From NCBI RefSeq assembly GCF_031884435.1, contig NZ_CP134779.1, positions 3,782,001 to 3,846,000 of the forward strand: a stretch of DNA of 64,000 nt, in the 5' to 3' direction. This DNA comes from Bosea sp. 685. Lineage in GTDB: Bacteria; Pseudomonadota; Alphaproteobacteria; Rhizobiales; Beijerinckiaceae. The notes under the pieces are model-generated. The model made no database searches, was not told the DNA's origin, and was given only the letters and a program-made list of their open reading frames with translations. This document shows positions 20,224 through 28,052 of this stretch, piece after piece. Each line of letters opens with the position of its first letter. The first letter of the stretch is position 1. A program made the translations under genes and the position numbers.

Positions 20224-20308
20224 GGTTATTCCCCTTGATTGGGGCCGCTCTCGGCGGCCCGCATTCCTTCACCCTTCGGGGTGTGAACCTGCAAGCTAAC
20301 CTCAGCGC

Positions 20309-20339
20309 GCTTCACGAATGAGTTGTAATTGCTTCACGA
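20309..20339. promoter_or_regulatory. Direct repeat in the gap between binding protein and response regulator: candidate operator
   Basis: GCTTCACGA occurs at 20309-20317 and again at 20331-20339, 22 bp apart (about two helical turns). The gap separates two divergent genes. OmpR-type regulators bind pairs of direct repeats, so this is a candidate site for the regulator encoded immediately downstream. The second half-site touches the proposed TTG start codon. Confidence 0.5.
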
Positions 20340-21113
20340 TTGTTTCAGCCTCGAGGGACTCCAGACAGGGGACGTCCGATCAAGCGACTGCTGCTCATCG
20401 AGGATGACGACACCTTCGGCATTCTTCTCGCCGCCTATTTCAAGACGGCGAGCTACCTCACCGAGAGAGTGGGATCGGCGGAGGCCGGGCTAAGGCGGCT
20501 GGATCGCGAGAGCTGGGACGCCGTCATCATCGATCTCAACCTGCCTGACGAGGACGGCATCGTGCTGACGCGCATGGTGCGGGCGCGGTCGTCCATCCCG
20601 ATCGTCGTGGTCACGGGGCGCCATGGCGCGGAAGACCGGCTGCTGGCGCTGGAAATCGGCGCGGATGATTTCATCACCAAGCCATTCGAGCCGCGCGAGC
20701 TCGTGCTGCGCCTCAACAACATCCTGCGCCGCGGCGAGCGGCAGGACAAAAATCCCGCCATCCGCCTGGGTTGCGCCGGCGGGGAGCTCGATCTGGCGGG
20801 CCGCACCCTGCTCAACGGCGCCGGCGACAGGGTCGATCTGAGCGCGATCGAATTCGCAATGCTGACCGTGCTGGCGCGAAGCCCGGATCGCGTTCTGACG
20901 CGCGCCCAGATGATCGATGCCGTAACCAGTGGCGACGCCCCGGAAACCGAGCGCGCCATCGATATCAGGATTTCGCGGCTGCGCAGAAAGCTGGCAGAGG
21001 CCGGGCTCGACACCGCCTTGCTGAAGACGGTCCGGGGCTATGGCTACAAGCTCGAAACCGCGCCGCGGCTTCAGGCCGGAGGGACCGGCCGCGCCTCGAG
21101 ACGCGACGCATAG
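20340..21113 (+). CDS. OmpR-family response regulator (TorR-like)
   Basis: 257 aa. The receiver domain (about residues 18-130) has the acidic pair in LLLIEDDDTFG, the phosphorylated Asp in VIIDLNLPDEDG, the Thr in IVVVTGRHG and the Lys in ITKPFEPRE. The C-terminal winged helix spans about residues 150-240 (AIDIRISRLRRKL, LLKTVRGYGYKLE). The only usual start codon upstream of the receiver is the TTG at 20340, without a clear ribosome site; the frame closes upstream at 20319. It faces the hybrid kinase gene tail to tail with 43 bp overlap. It probably controls the importer-molybdoenzyme operon on its other side. Confidence 0.9.
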   Translation: MFQPRGTPDRGRPIKRLLLIEDDDTFGILLAAYFKTASYLTERVGSAEAGLRRLDRESWDAVIIDLNLPDEDGIVLTRMVRARSSIPIVVVTGRHGAEDRLLALEIGADDFITKPFEPRELVLRLNNILRRGERQDKNPAIRLGCAGGELDLAGRTLLNGAGDRVDLSAIEFAMLTVLARSPDRVLTRAQMIDAVTSGDAPETERAIDIRISRLRRKLAEAGLDTALLKTVRGYGYKLETAPRLQAGGTGRASRRDA

Positions 21114-23362
21114 TCTGCCATCTGCGCGATCGCGTCGGTGAGGCAGTCGATCAGGAGCCGGTTCTGACGTTGCGATATGGCGCCGTCCGCCTCCGCGATG
21201 GGGTGCAGGGTTCTGTCCGACAGCTCATGGAAGCCGAAAAGGCCGGCGGCGGCATGCACCTTGTGCATCAGCTTTCCGAGTTCGCCCTCACCGCTCGATG
21301 ATTGCGCCAGCGCCTCGGCGGCCTGCCGGAAGGTCGCGTTGCCCGCGACGACGATCGCATGGACATTCTCCGCCCCGACATCACCGACCATGCGGTCGAG
21401 TCGGGAGGTGTCGAAATCGCCAAGGCTGTCCGCCCGCTCGGAAAAGCGCAGGCGATCCTGCGGCTGCAGCACGCCGATGCCGCGCGCGAAATCGCGTGTC
21501 GCCGTCAGCGTCTCCGCCAATTGCTCCAGGGCGACAGGCTTCTCGACGAAGCCGGTGAAGCCCGCCGCGAAATAGGTCTCGATATCGGCGGGCAGCACGT
21601 TTCCGGTCATGGCGATGATGGCTGGCCGGCCCACTGCCGGCCGCGCATTGGCGATCCACCGGGCGACATCGATGCCGGACATGTCCTGCATCGATATGTC
21701 GAGAAGGACGGCGTCATAGGAACGCTGCTCCAGGGCGGCGATGCCCGCCCGGCCGTCGAGCGCGGTCGTCACCCTGTGACCGAGCCTTTTCAGCAGCGCT
21801 TCGGCGACGATCAGGTTGATCGGCTCGTCATCGACGACCAGGACATCGAGCGGTGGGCTACCGGCGCGGGTGATGGCGTCCGAAGCGACTAGCGTCTCCG
21901 GCTGATGCATCTCGCCGAGGCTGGCGAGGGGGACATCGACCCAGGCCCGCGTCCCGCGATGGCGGCCGGGCGCCAGCCCCAGCTGGGCGCCGATGGCCTC
22001 CGCCAGTTCCTCGCTGATCGCCAATCCCAATCCAAGGCCTTCGATTCCCGAGGCGACATGGTCCTTGTGCCTGCCATAAGGCGCGAAGGGGCGTCGCGAG
22101 CGATCCTTGTCGATGCCGGGACCGGAATCGGTGATGGTGACGCGCAGCACCGGGCCGCTGCGGGCATTGTGGCGGACGGATGCCCGCAGCGAGATCGCGC
22201 CCGACGAGGTGTATTTGAACGCATTGCTCAGCAGATTGAAGAAGATCTGCCGCAGGCGCCGGGGATCCGACCAGATCGGCATCAATCTGTCGGGGCTGAT
22301 GCGGGCATGGAAGGTCAGGCCCTTCTGCTTCGCCATGGACCGCGCTAGGCCGGCGATCTCCTGAAGCAGGGGATGACTTTCGACGATCTCGCACTGGATG
22401 GCGACGCGGCCCGAGGTGATGCTTGCGATGTCGAGGATATCGTTCAGGACATCGCGCATCGCGCGGGATGCACCGACAAGGTTCTGGATCATCGCGTGGT
22501 GCCGCTTTGGCATCGTCTCCTCGGCCAGGAGTTGCGCGATGCCGTAGATCACGTTCAGCGGATTGCGCAGTTCATGCCCGACCTTGGTGATGAATTGGGT
22601 GCGCATGGCGATCTCCGCCTCGGCCCTGGCGCGGGCGGCCCTGAGATCGCGCTCGCGCGCCTTGAGCACGGTGATGTCGGCTCGGATGCTGGTCGTGCCG
22701 CCAGAGGGGGTGCGCCTTTCGCTGACCTGGATCCAGCGCCCATCGGCAAGTTGCTGCTCGAAGAAGCCGATACCGGTCCTGTGGAAGGAGATACGCCGCT
22801 CGACCCAGTTGTCCTCGTCATCACTGATCTTGAAGACGCCTCGGCGCACGCTTTCGCGCACCAGATCCGGGAAATAGAGCCCCGGCCTCATGAGATCGGC
22901 GACTGCAGGGTAGAGGCGCTTGTACTGCGCATTGCAGATCAGCATCCGATCTTCCGCATCATAGAGCACGAAGGCTTCCGGCAGGGCTTCCACGCCTTCG
23001 ATCAAGGCGCGGCTCACTGCATCGGATCGCCCCTCGCGGGCGAGCTCATCGGGAAATACCGCACCCGCCGCCTCGAGCGGGCCGATCCACCGGCCAAACA
23101 CCGCGGCGCCATCAATCGCGAGAAAGGGAGGACTGGCGGCGATATGGCCTGTAAAGGCCGAGTTGTCCCGAGCCGCGGACTGCGCGAGCTGGCTGAGCGT
23201 CGCAATCCTCCGATCAGGAAGCCGGACCTGCGCATCGCCTTTGCGGAGCTGCGATGCATCCACGGCCCTCTTGAGGGATGCCGGAATAGTCCATGTGATC
23301 TCGTTTGCACGTCCGGACCAGTGCCAGAGCAACGCATCACCCGAGACAGCTTCATCAACCAT
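21071..23362 (-). CDS. Cytoplasmic hybrid histidine kinase (PAS-HK-REC-Hpt, TorS-like order)
   Basis: 763 aa. Domains in order: an N-terminal region (1-110) that resembles a decayed PAS fold; a PAS domain about 122-235 (ALPEAFVLYDAEDRMLICNA); the kinase H-box with His263 in KVGHELRNPLNVI; the ATP-binding domain (NLLSNAFKYT, DSGPGIDKD, GLGLGLAISEELAE); a receiver (VLVVDDEPINLIVAE, Asp in VLLDISMQDMSG); and a C-terminal phosphotransfer domain (LGKLMHKVHAAAGLFGFHEL). No membrane segment is seen, unlike TorS, so the signal is internal. The order fits a four-step relay ending on the neighbouring response regulator. Confidence 0.9.
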   Translation of the reverse strand: MVDEAVSGDALLWHWSGRANEITWTIPASLKRAVDASQLRKGDAQVRLPDRRIATLSQLAQSAARDNSAFTGHIAASPPFLAIDGAAVFGRWIGPLEAAGAVFPDELAREGRSDAVSRALIEGVEALPEAFVLYDAEDRMLICNAQYKRLYPAVADLMRPGLYFPDLVRESVRRGVFKISDDEDNWVERRISFHRTGIGFFEQQLADGRWIQVSERRTPSGGTTSIRADITVLKARERDLRAARARAEAEIAMRTQFITKVGHELRNPLNVIYGIAQLLAEETMPKRHHAMIQNLVGASRAMRDVLNDILDIASITSGRVAIQCEIVESHPLLQEIAGLARSMAKQKGLTFHARISPDRLMPIWSDPRRLRQIFFNLLSNAFKYTSSGAISLRASVRHNARSGPVLRVTITDSGPGIDKDRSRRPFAPYGRHKDHVASGIEGLGLGLAISEELAEAIGAQLGLAPGRHRGTRAWVDVPLASLGEMHQPETLVASDAITRAGSPPLDVLVVDDEPINLIVAEALLKRLGHRVTTALDGRAGIAALEQRSYDAVLLDISMQDMSGIDVARWIANARPAVGRPAIIAMTGNVLPADIETYFAAGFTGFVEKPVALEQLAETLTATRDFARGIGVLQPQDRLRFSERADSLGDFDTSRLDRMVGDVGAENVHAIVVAGNATFRQAAEALAQSSSGEGELGKLMHKVHAAAGLFGFHELSDRTLHPIAEADGAISQRQNRLLIDCLTDAIAQMADYASRLEARPVPPA

Positions 23363-23608
23363 GGAGCGCTATATGCCTGTTTCAAAGAAGGCCGGCACCG
23401 AGGTTGTTCAATTCGGCATTGGCGCAAAAGCACTTTTCGGCAACCAAAAGAACTTTTCAGCGACGATGAGCATCGGAGTTTGGCAAACTGCGGGCCTGAA
23501 ACCACATCCACGTGCAATCGTGCAGCCACAGTAGCGATTTCGGCCCGGAAACAGGCCACGCCAATCTCTTGTGCATATCGTTTGCGAGCGAATACGGAAT
23601 ACCAAGGT

Positions 23609-23811
23609 TTGTGGTCTGGCGACGGTCGAGGCTGTCTCCTATCAGGGGGCCACGCTCCTATCAGGGGGCCACGGTCTATGTTCATGCGCGCCTCGCCGAC
23701 GGAACCTTCGTGATTTGTGCCGCGACGCCGGAATCCAGCCGTATCGCCGCGCAAGGCGACGCTATCGGGCTGCTGCCGGCCAGAACGCGCCTGGTCGCTT
23801 TCCCGATTTGA
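23609..23811 (+). pseudogene. C-terminal remnant (TOBE domain) of a PotA-type ABC ATPase, broken by a 19-bp duplication
   Basis: Two frames together read LATVEAVSYQGA and then SYQGATVYVHARLADGTF, VICAATPESSRIAAQGDAIG and TRLVAFPI before a stop, the end of a TOBE domain. The frame changes exactly at a 19-bp tandem duplication (23637-23655 and 23656-23674, unit TCCTATCAGGGGGCCACG plus one base). Removing one unit restores a single frame. The ATPase domain is absent; 23363-23608 upstream shows no gene. It is not a piece of the ATPase at 16370, whose TOBE sequence differs. Confidence 0.72.
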
Positions 23812-23887
23812 TGGGCAACGATGCCACGACGCGCAGATTGTCGTTGGGAGGCCTATTCTCAGATGGGGAGACCAGGCGCCGGTGGCG

Positions 23888-24292
23888 TCAGGCAAGATCC
23901 CAGGGATTGATCACGGACACGCCGGTATCGTCGAAATCCACGACATTGCGGGTGACGAGGATGAGATCATGCACGATCGCCGTGGCCGCGATCAACCCAT
24001 CGACGTCACCGCGCGGCCGGATCGCGGCGATGCGGCCCCATTCGACCGAGATCTGGTCGCTCACCGGCAGGATGCGATCGGCATGATCATGGCGGATCCT
24101 GCGTAGCCACTCGGCAAGATGGCTGGCCGCCTTCGGGTCCGACTTTTGCTTCAGGGCGATGCCGCGCATGATCTCGCCGAGCGTCAGGGTGCTGAGATGG
24201 ACGCTGCCGGGAGCGACCGAGCGCAGCCAGGTCAGTGACGGCGGCGAGCCGCGCCTGGCCTCCGAGATGACGTTGGTGTCGACGAGATACAT
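23888..24292 (-). CDS. vapC: VapC-type PIN-domain toxin
   Basis: 134 aa PIN-domain ribonuclease. The acidic site is seen in LVDTNVISEA (first Asp), LTLGEIMRGI (Glu) and DVDGLIAATA, with LVTRNVVDFDDTGV at the end. In this family the toxin cuts tRNA or rRNA when free of its antitoxin. Its ATG overlaps the antitoxin stop by one base (TGATG), the usual coupling of such modules. Confidence 0.9.
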   Translation of the reverse strand: MYLVDTNVISEARRGSPPSLTWLRSVAPGSVHLSTLTLGEIMRGIALKQKSDPKAASHLAEWLRRIRHDHADRILPVSDQISVEWGRIAAIRPRGDVDGLIAATAIVHDLILVTRNVVDFDDTGVSVINPWDLA

Positions 24293-24546
24293 CAGAACGC
24301 CGCGTCGCGGCTCGGCGTCTTGGCGCGCCGCGTCAGCGCCTCGGCGAATTCGTCGTCCCAGGCCGGGCCGGAGAGCAGATCGTCAACCAGAGTCGGCCGC
24401 CCGGCGCGCAACGCATCGTAGTCGGAGGCCGAGAGCACCACAGCGGTGCGCTCGCCGCGCAAGGTGACGATCTGCGGGCCTTCGAGCCGGGCTTTCCGCA
24501 CCACCTTGGAGAACTGGTTCTTGGCGTCCTGGAGCGGCCATTCCAT
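24292..24546 (-). CDS. Antitoxin of the Phd/YefM type, partner of the PIN toxin
   Basis: 84 aa from the ATG at 24546, chosen because AGGAG lies 9 nt upstream; a TTG two codons earlier is less well placed. The N-terminal Phd fold is clear (WPLQDAKNQFSKVVRKARLE, then PQIVTLRGERTAVVLSASDY). This half binds DNA and represses the operon, while the C-terminal half (LLSGPAWDDEFAEALTRRAK) wraps the toxin. A candidate operator with a perfect 15-bp palindrome lies 67 bp upstream. Confidence 0.9.
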   Translation of the reverse strand: MEWPLQDAKNQFSKVVRKARLEGPQIVTLRGERTAVVLSASDYDALRAGRPTLVDDLLSGPAWDDEFAEALTRRAKTPSRDAAF

Positions 24547-24565
24547 GTTCAAGCACTCCTGGTGA

Positions 24566-24616
24566 GCAAGGACTTCTGGTTAGCGAGAGCCTTCGGCTAG
24601 CAAGCGCTTCTGGCTA
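24566..24616. repeat. 17-bp imperfect tandem repeat x3 upstream of the antitoxin
   Basis: Three units follow one another: GCAAGGACTTCTGGTTA, GCGAGAGCCTTCGGCTA and GCAAGCGCTTCTGGCTA. They fill the 5' untranslated space between the likely promoter and the antitoxin start, so they would be transcribed. Confidence 0.75.
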
Positions 24617-24655
24617 GACTGTCTAGCTATATGGCGCGCGTTCTGATTGGATCAA
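24613..24655 (-). promoter_or_regulatory. Candidate promoter and operator of the toxin-antitoxin operon
   Basis: On the minus strand a -35 like TTGATC (24655-24650) and a -10 like TATAGC (24631-24626) are 18 bp apart. A perfect palindrome GCTAGAC-T-GTCTAGC (24613-24627) overlaps the -10. A dyad at this position is what an autorepressing Phd-type antitoxin needs. Confidence 0.5.
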
Positions 24656-24710
24656 TGCCCCACCCGTCCGATTTCCGGCCCGGGTTGTTTTCGAGCGAAG
24701 CGGCTCTCCT

Positions 24711-25361
24711 TCAGCCGGTCGACGCAGCGGTGAAGACCGCCAGCTGCGCGTCGAAGGCACGCTTGTATGCGGGCCGCGCTTCAGCCCGGGCGACATAGGC
24801 ACAGAGGTTCGGATAGTTCTCCAGCAGGCCCGATCCCTGCAGCCTGCGCAGCACCGTCACCATCAGCAGGTCACCGGCGCTGAACGCTCCATCGAGCCAG
24901 TCGGCATCGCTAAGGCGGCTGGACAGCGCGCCCAGCAGTTTCGCGATGCTGTCCTCCAGCGCCCGCAGGCGCCGCTCATACCAGGGTTCGTCGCGCTCGA
25001 AGATCGTGGCGAGGGCGCGCTCGAAGATCGGCGGCTCCAGCGTGTTGAGGGCGGCAAACATCCACGCGATCGCGCGCGCGCGGGCATTCGCATCGCCGGG
25101 CAGCAGGCCCGCATGCCGTTCGGCGATATGGAACACGATCGCGCCCGACTCGAACAGAGCGAGATCGCCCTCCTCATAGGTCGGGATCTGCCCGAAAGGA
25201 TGCAGCGCCAGATGCGCGGGCTGCTTCATCGCGCCAAACGACAGCAGCCGGACATCATAGGCCTGGCCAACCTCCTCAAGCGCCCAACGCACGCGCATGT
25301 CGCGCGCCAGCCCCCTGCCGCGATCGGGGGATCGTTCAAAGGCGGTGATGGTAACGGTCAT
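24711..25361 (-). CDS. Glutathione S-transferase family protein
   Basis: 216 aa with the two-domain GST layout. The thioredoxin-fold half (about 1-85) has the glutathione-binding stretch GQIPTYEEGDLALFESGAIV with its cis-Pro and Glu-Ser. The helical half (about 95-205) has WLDGAFSAGDLLMVTVLRRL, the buried Asp-containing N-capping motif of the family. No catalytic Cys or Tyr can be named with certainty (first strand TITAFERSPDRGRG). GGAG lies 7 nt before the ATG. It stands alone; neighbours do not suggest a substrate. Confidence 0.88.
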   Translation of the reverse strand: MTVTITAFERSPDRGRGLARDMRVRWALEEVGQAYDVRLLSFGAMKQPAHLALHPFGQIPTYEEGDLALFESGAIVFHIAERHAGLLPGDANARARAIAWMFAALNTLEPPIFERALATIFERDEPWYERRLRALEDSIAKLLGALSSRLSDADWLDGAFSAGDLLMVTVLRRLQGSGLLENYPNLCAYVARAEARPAYKRAFDAQLAVFTAASTG

Positions 25362-25543
25362 GGTCAGGCTCCGGATCGTCGCACGCTGCCCCGCGAGGCC
25401 GTCGTTGACAATAAGGCGTCGAACGACCGCTGAGACCTCGAACGCCGCTTCCCGCCCAACCCGGCCGCTGCGTCCGCATGACCGCGAGCGGAAAGGACAG
25501 TCGCGGCGGCACGAACCCTGGTTCTATCCGAGAGCCCTGGATT

Positions 25544-26326
25544 TTATTCCAGAGGCGATCTCGGGCGCGTCAGGATGACCGAAAATCCGGCGAGCACCAC
25601 AAGCGCGATCGCGAGCGGAACGGTCGTGATGTAGCCGATCTGCTTGAAGCCGACCGCGCCGACGATTCCTCCAAACAGGAACAGGCCGATCAGCGTCGCC
25701 AGGATGCGCAGTTTTGTCCGGCTGGCCACGACTCTGAGGCGCCTCCCGGGCGCGACATTGACGTAGACCAGCTTGCCGAGCTCGATTCCAAGATCCGTCA
25801 CCATGCCCGTGACATGCGTCGTGCGCATCCGGGCATTGGAAATCTTCGTCACCATCGCATTCTGCAGCCCCATGATGAAACAGAGCAACGGGATCGCGAC
25901 GGCGATGAAGGCGGTCGTTCCATTGAAAAAATGACCGGAGAGTCCAAAGCAAAGCAACAGGACCGCCTCGACGAACAAGGGATAGGCGAACCGGGCCGAT
26001 TTGTCGTTTCTCCGGCCCCAGTTGATCAGGATCGCCGACAAAGCCGCGCCGGCAAGGAATGCCGCCAAGGCAAGGAGCGCGACGCCGACGAGCGCGAAGC
26101 TGCCAAGCACCACATTATCGGCGATCGACGAGACGATGCCCGACATATGCGAGGTGTATTGCCCCACGGCGAGGAATCCACCGGCATTGGTCGCTCCGGC
26201 GATGAAGCACAGCACTTCCGCCAGACGCAGATCTGCGATCGCGCTTCGCTCGACCGCGACTGTCGATCTCAGATGGTCCGCCAGTCGATGGCTGATCGGT
26301 GGCCGCGTTTCCCGAGCGCGCAACAT
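25544..26326 (-). CDS. DUF1275 (YoaK) family membrane protein
   Basis: 260 aa from the Met at 26326; an upstream start at 26392 is open but adds a weak N-terminus. The family mark is the opening membrane segment with FIAGATNAGGFLAVGQYTSH, then MSGIVSSIADNVVLG and FIMGLQNAMVTKISNARMRT, with THVTGMVTDLGIELGK between segments. About six membrane helices are expected. The family's role is unknown; some members are listed as possible transporters. Confidence 0.85.
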   Translation of the reverse strand: MLRARETRPPISHRLADHLRSTVAVERSAIADLRLAEVLCFIAGATNAGGFLAVGQYTSHMSGIVSSIADNVVLGSFALVGVALLALAAFLAGAALSAILINWGRRNDKSARFAYPLFVEAVLLLCFGLSGHFFNGTTAFIAVAIPLLCFIMGLQNAMVTKISNARMRTTHVTGMVTDLGIELGKLVYVNVAPGRRLRVVASRTKLRILATLIGLFLFGGIVGAVGFKQIGYITTVPLAIALVVLAGFSVILTRPRSPLE

Positions 26327-26589
26327 TGAAATGCCTGCTTTTCCCTGTGGCGCGCGCCGCGCTGGCACCCTCGCCCCGTTGCGCCAGGCCATGCGGCGCC
26401 CCGGCGACCACGCTGCCGCCCAACGACCCCTTGGGCAGACCTAGCAGGTCCGGGCCGGAAATGAATGGCCCGGCGCTCGAATGAGGCCGGCTCTCACCCG
26501 GAGCGGGCCAGCCTGATCGTCCCCGCCGCGTGTGCGACGCTTGAAGAGCGGTCGTTCGAGCGCCAGTTTAGACCGGACGCGAGGGGAGC

Positions 26590-27195
26590 ATGACCGGCAG
26601 AGCTGAAGACTCCGTGATCGCGGTTTACCAGCGCCACGGCGGCGCCTGGGCCAGGCTGCGCGGTGACCGCCCGGCGGAGGGTTCATGGCTGGGTCGCTTC
26701 TGCGGCCTGCTTCCTACAGGAGCTGGAGTGCTCGACATTGGCTGCGGCTCCGGCCTGCCGATTGCGCGCGAGCTGATCGCCCGCGGCTTTGACGTGACGG
26801 GGCTCGACGGCACGCCGGCGGTGCTCGCGCTGTTTCAACGCAACCTGCCGGGCGCCCCGGCGCATCTGGCGGATATGCGCGAGCTTGCCTTGGGCCGGCG
26901 CTTCGCAGGGCTGCTCGCCTGGGACAGCTTTTTTCACCTCTCGCCCAAGGACCAGCGCGCCATGTTCCCGCGTTTCCAGGCTCATGCCGCAGCGGGCGCC
27001 GCGCTGATGTTCACCAGCGGGCCTGCCGAAGGCAACGCGATCGGCGAATTGGAGGGCGATCCGCTTTACCATGGCAGCCTCGGCCCGGACGAATACCGTG
27101 CTCTGCTGGACGCAGCGGGTTTTGAGGTTGTCGATCACGCCGTGGAAGACCCGAGCTGCGATCGAACCGTCTGGCTGGCTCGCCAGGGCGGGTGA
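26590..27195 (+). CDS. Class I SAM-dependent methyltransferase
   Basis: 201 aa. Motif I is VLDIGCGSGLPIA, followed by the acidic residue after strand 2 (VTGLDGTPAVLALF), an acidic strand 3 region (AHLADMRELAL) and motif IV-like LLAWDSFFHLSPKDQ. Sequences of this pattern are usually labelled generic small-molecule methyltransferases. GAGGGGAG sits just before ATG. It lies alone between a membrane protein and a two-component system, so its target is open. Confidence 0.85.
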   Translation: MTGRAEDSVIAVYQRHGGAWARLRGDRPAEGSWLGRFCGLLPTGAGVLDIGCGSGLPIARELIARGFDVTGLDGTPAVLALFQRNLPGAPAHLADMRELALGRRFAGLLAWDSFFHLSPKDQRAMFPRFQAHAAAGAALMFTSGPAEGNAIGELEGDPLYHGSLGPDEYRALLDAAGFEVVDHAVEDPSCDRTVWLARQGG

Positions 27196-27377
27196 CCGGA
27201 CCGGCGGCTGCTTCATGCGACGGGCTGAACGCTGCCAGAGCGCGGACCGCCGGATAGCGGGCCTGCGGATCAGGCCTCGTCCATTGCACGCTATCGATCG
27301 ACTCAGACGAACGGTGATATGAGAGCGCCGACCTCAGCGGCGCGGTATCCAGCGCCAAGCCCGGATACGCATAAGCG

Positions 27378-28052
27378 ATGCGAATTCTCCTCGTGGAAGA
27401 CGAGCCGGAAATGGCGGCTGCGCTTTGCTCGACCCTGAGTCTGCACGACATGGTCGTCGATCATGCCGCGACGCTGGCGGAAGGCGCGGAAGCGATAGAG
27501 GCCCCGGTTCACAACGCGATCCTTCTCGACCGCCAGTTGCCGGATGGCGATGGCCTCACGCTGATCCCCAGGCTTCGCGCGAAAAAGCATCCCACGCCGG
27601 TGATCGTCCTCACCGCACGCGGCGATGTCACGGACCGCGTCGCTGGCCTCGACCTCGGGGCCGATGATTATCTCGCCAAGCCTTTCGCGATCGACGAATT
27701 GCTGGCGCGGCTGCGTGCTGTGCTGCGCCGGCCAGTGGGGCTTGCGCCCGACACGCTGCGGGCCGGCCGCCTGGAGTTCGACTGGCGCGACCGCTGCGCG
27801 AGCATCGATGGCGTGACGCTCGATTTGCCGCGCCGGGAACTTCTCGTGCTGGAGGCGCTGTTGCGTCGGCGCGGCCGCACGGTGCAGCGCGCTGCGCTGG
27901 AGGAGGCGGTTTATGGCTTCGACGACGAAATCCAGTCGAACGCGCTCGACATGCATGTGTCGCGCCTGCGCCGGAAACTGGCCGACGCCGGAGCAGGGCT
28001 GGAGATCCATGGCATTCGCGGCGTCGGCTACCTCCTGAAGCAGGCGATGTGA
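27378..28052 (+). CDS. OmpR-family response regulator (QseB/TctD-like)
   Basis: 224 aa. The receiver domain begins MRILLVEDEPEMAAALC, with Asp51 in AILLDRQLPDGDG, the Thr in VIVLTARGD and Lys in LAKPFAIDE. The winged-helix domain ends NALDMHVSRLRRKLADA and IHGIRGVGYLLKQ. The kinase gene starts with a GTG that overlaps its stop (ATGTGA), so the two are made together. Confidence 0.93.
   Translation: MRILLVEDEPEMAAALCSTLSLHDMVVDHAATLAEGAEAIEAPVHNAILLDRQLPDGDGLTLIPRLRAKKHPTPVIVLTARGDVTDRVAGLDLGADDYLAKPFAIDELLARLRAVLRRPVGLAPDTLRAGRLEFDWRDRCASIDGVTLDLPRRELLVLEALLRRRGRTVQRAALEEAVYGFDDEIQSNALDMHVSRLRRKLADAGAGLEIHGIRGVGYLLKQAM

Noticed and set aside
23014..23895. 293-aa minus-strand open frame upstream of the hybrid kinase
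   Set aside because: It overlaps the kinase in another frame, has no recognisable domain, and covers the TOBE remnant in antisense.
24688..24704. TTTTCGAGCGAAGCGG, similar to the start of family A
   Set aside because: Only about 16 bp match and no core or end block follows; too short to call a copy.
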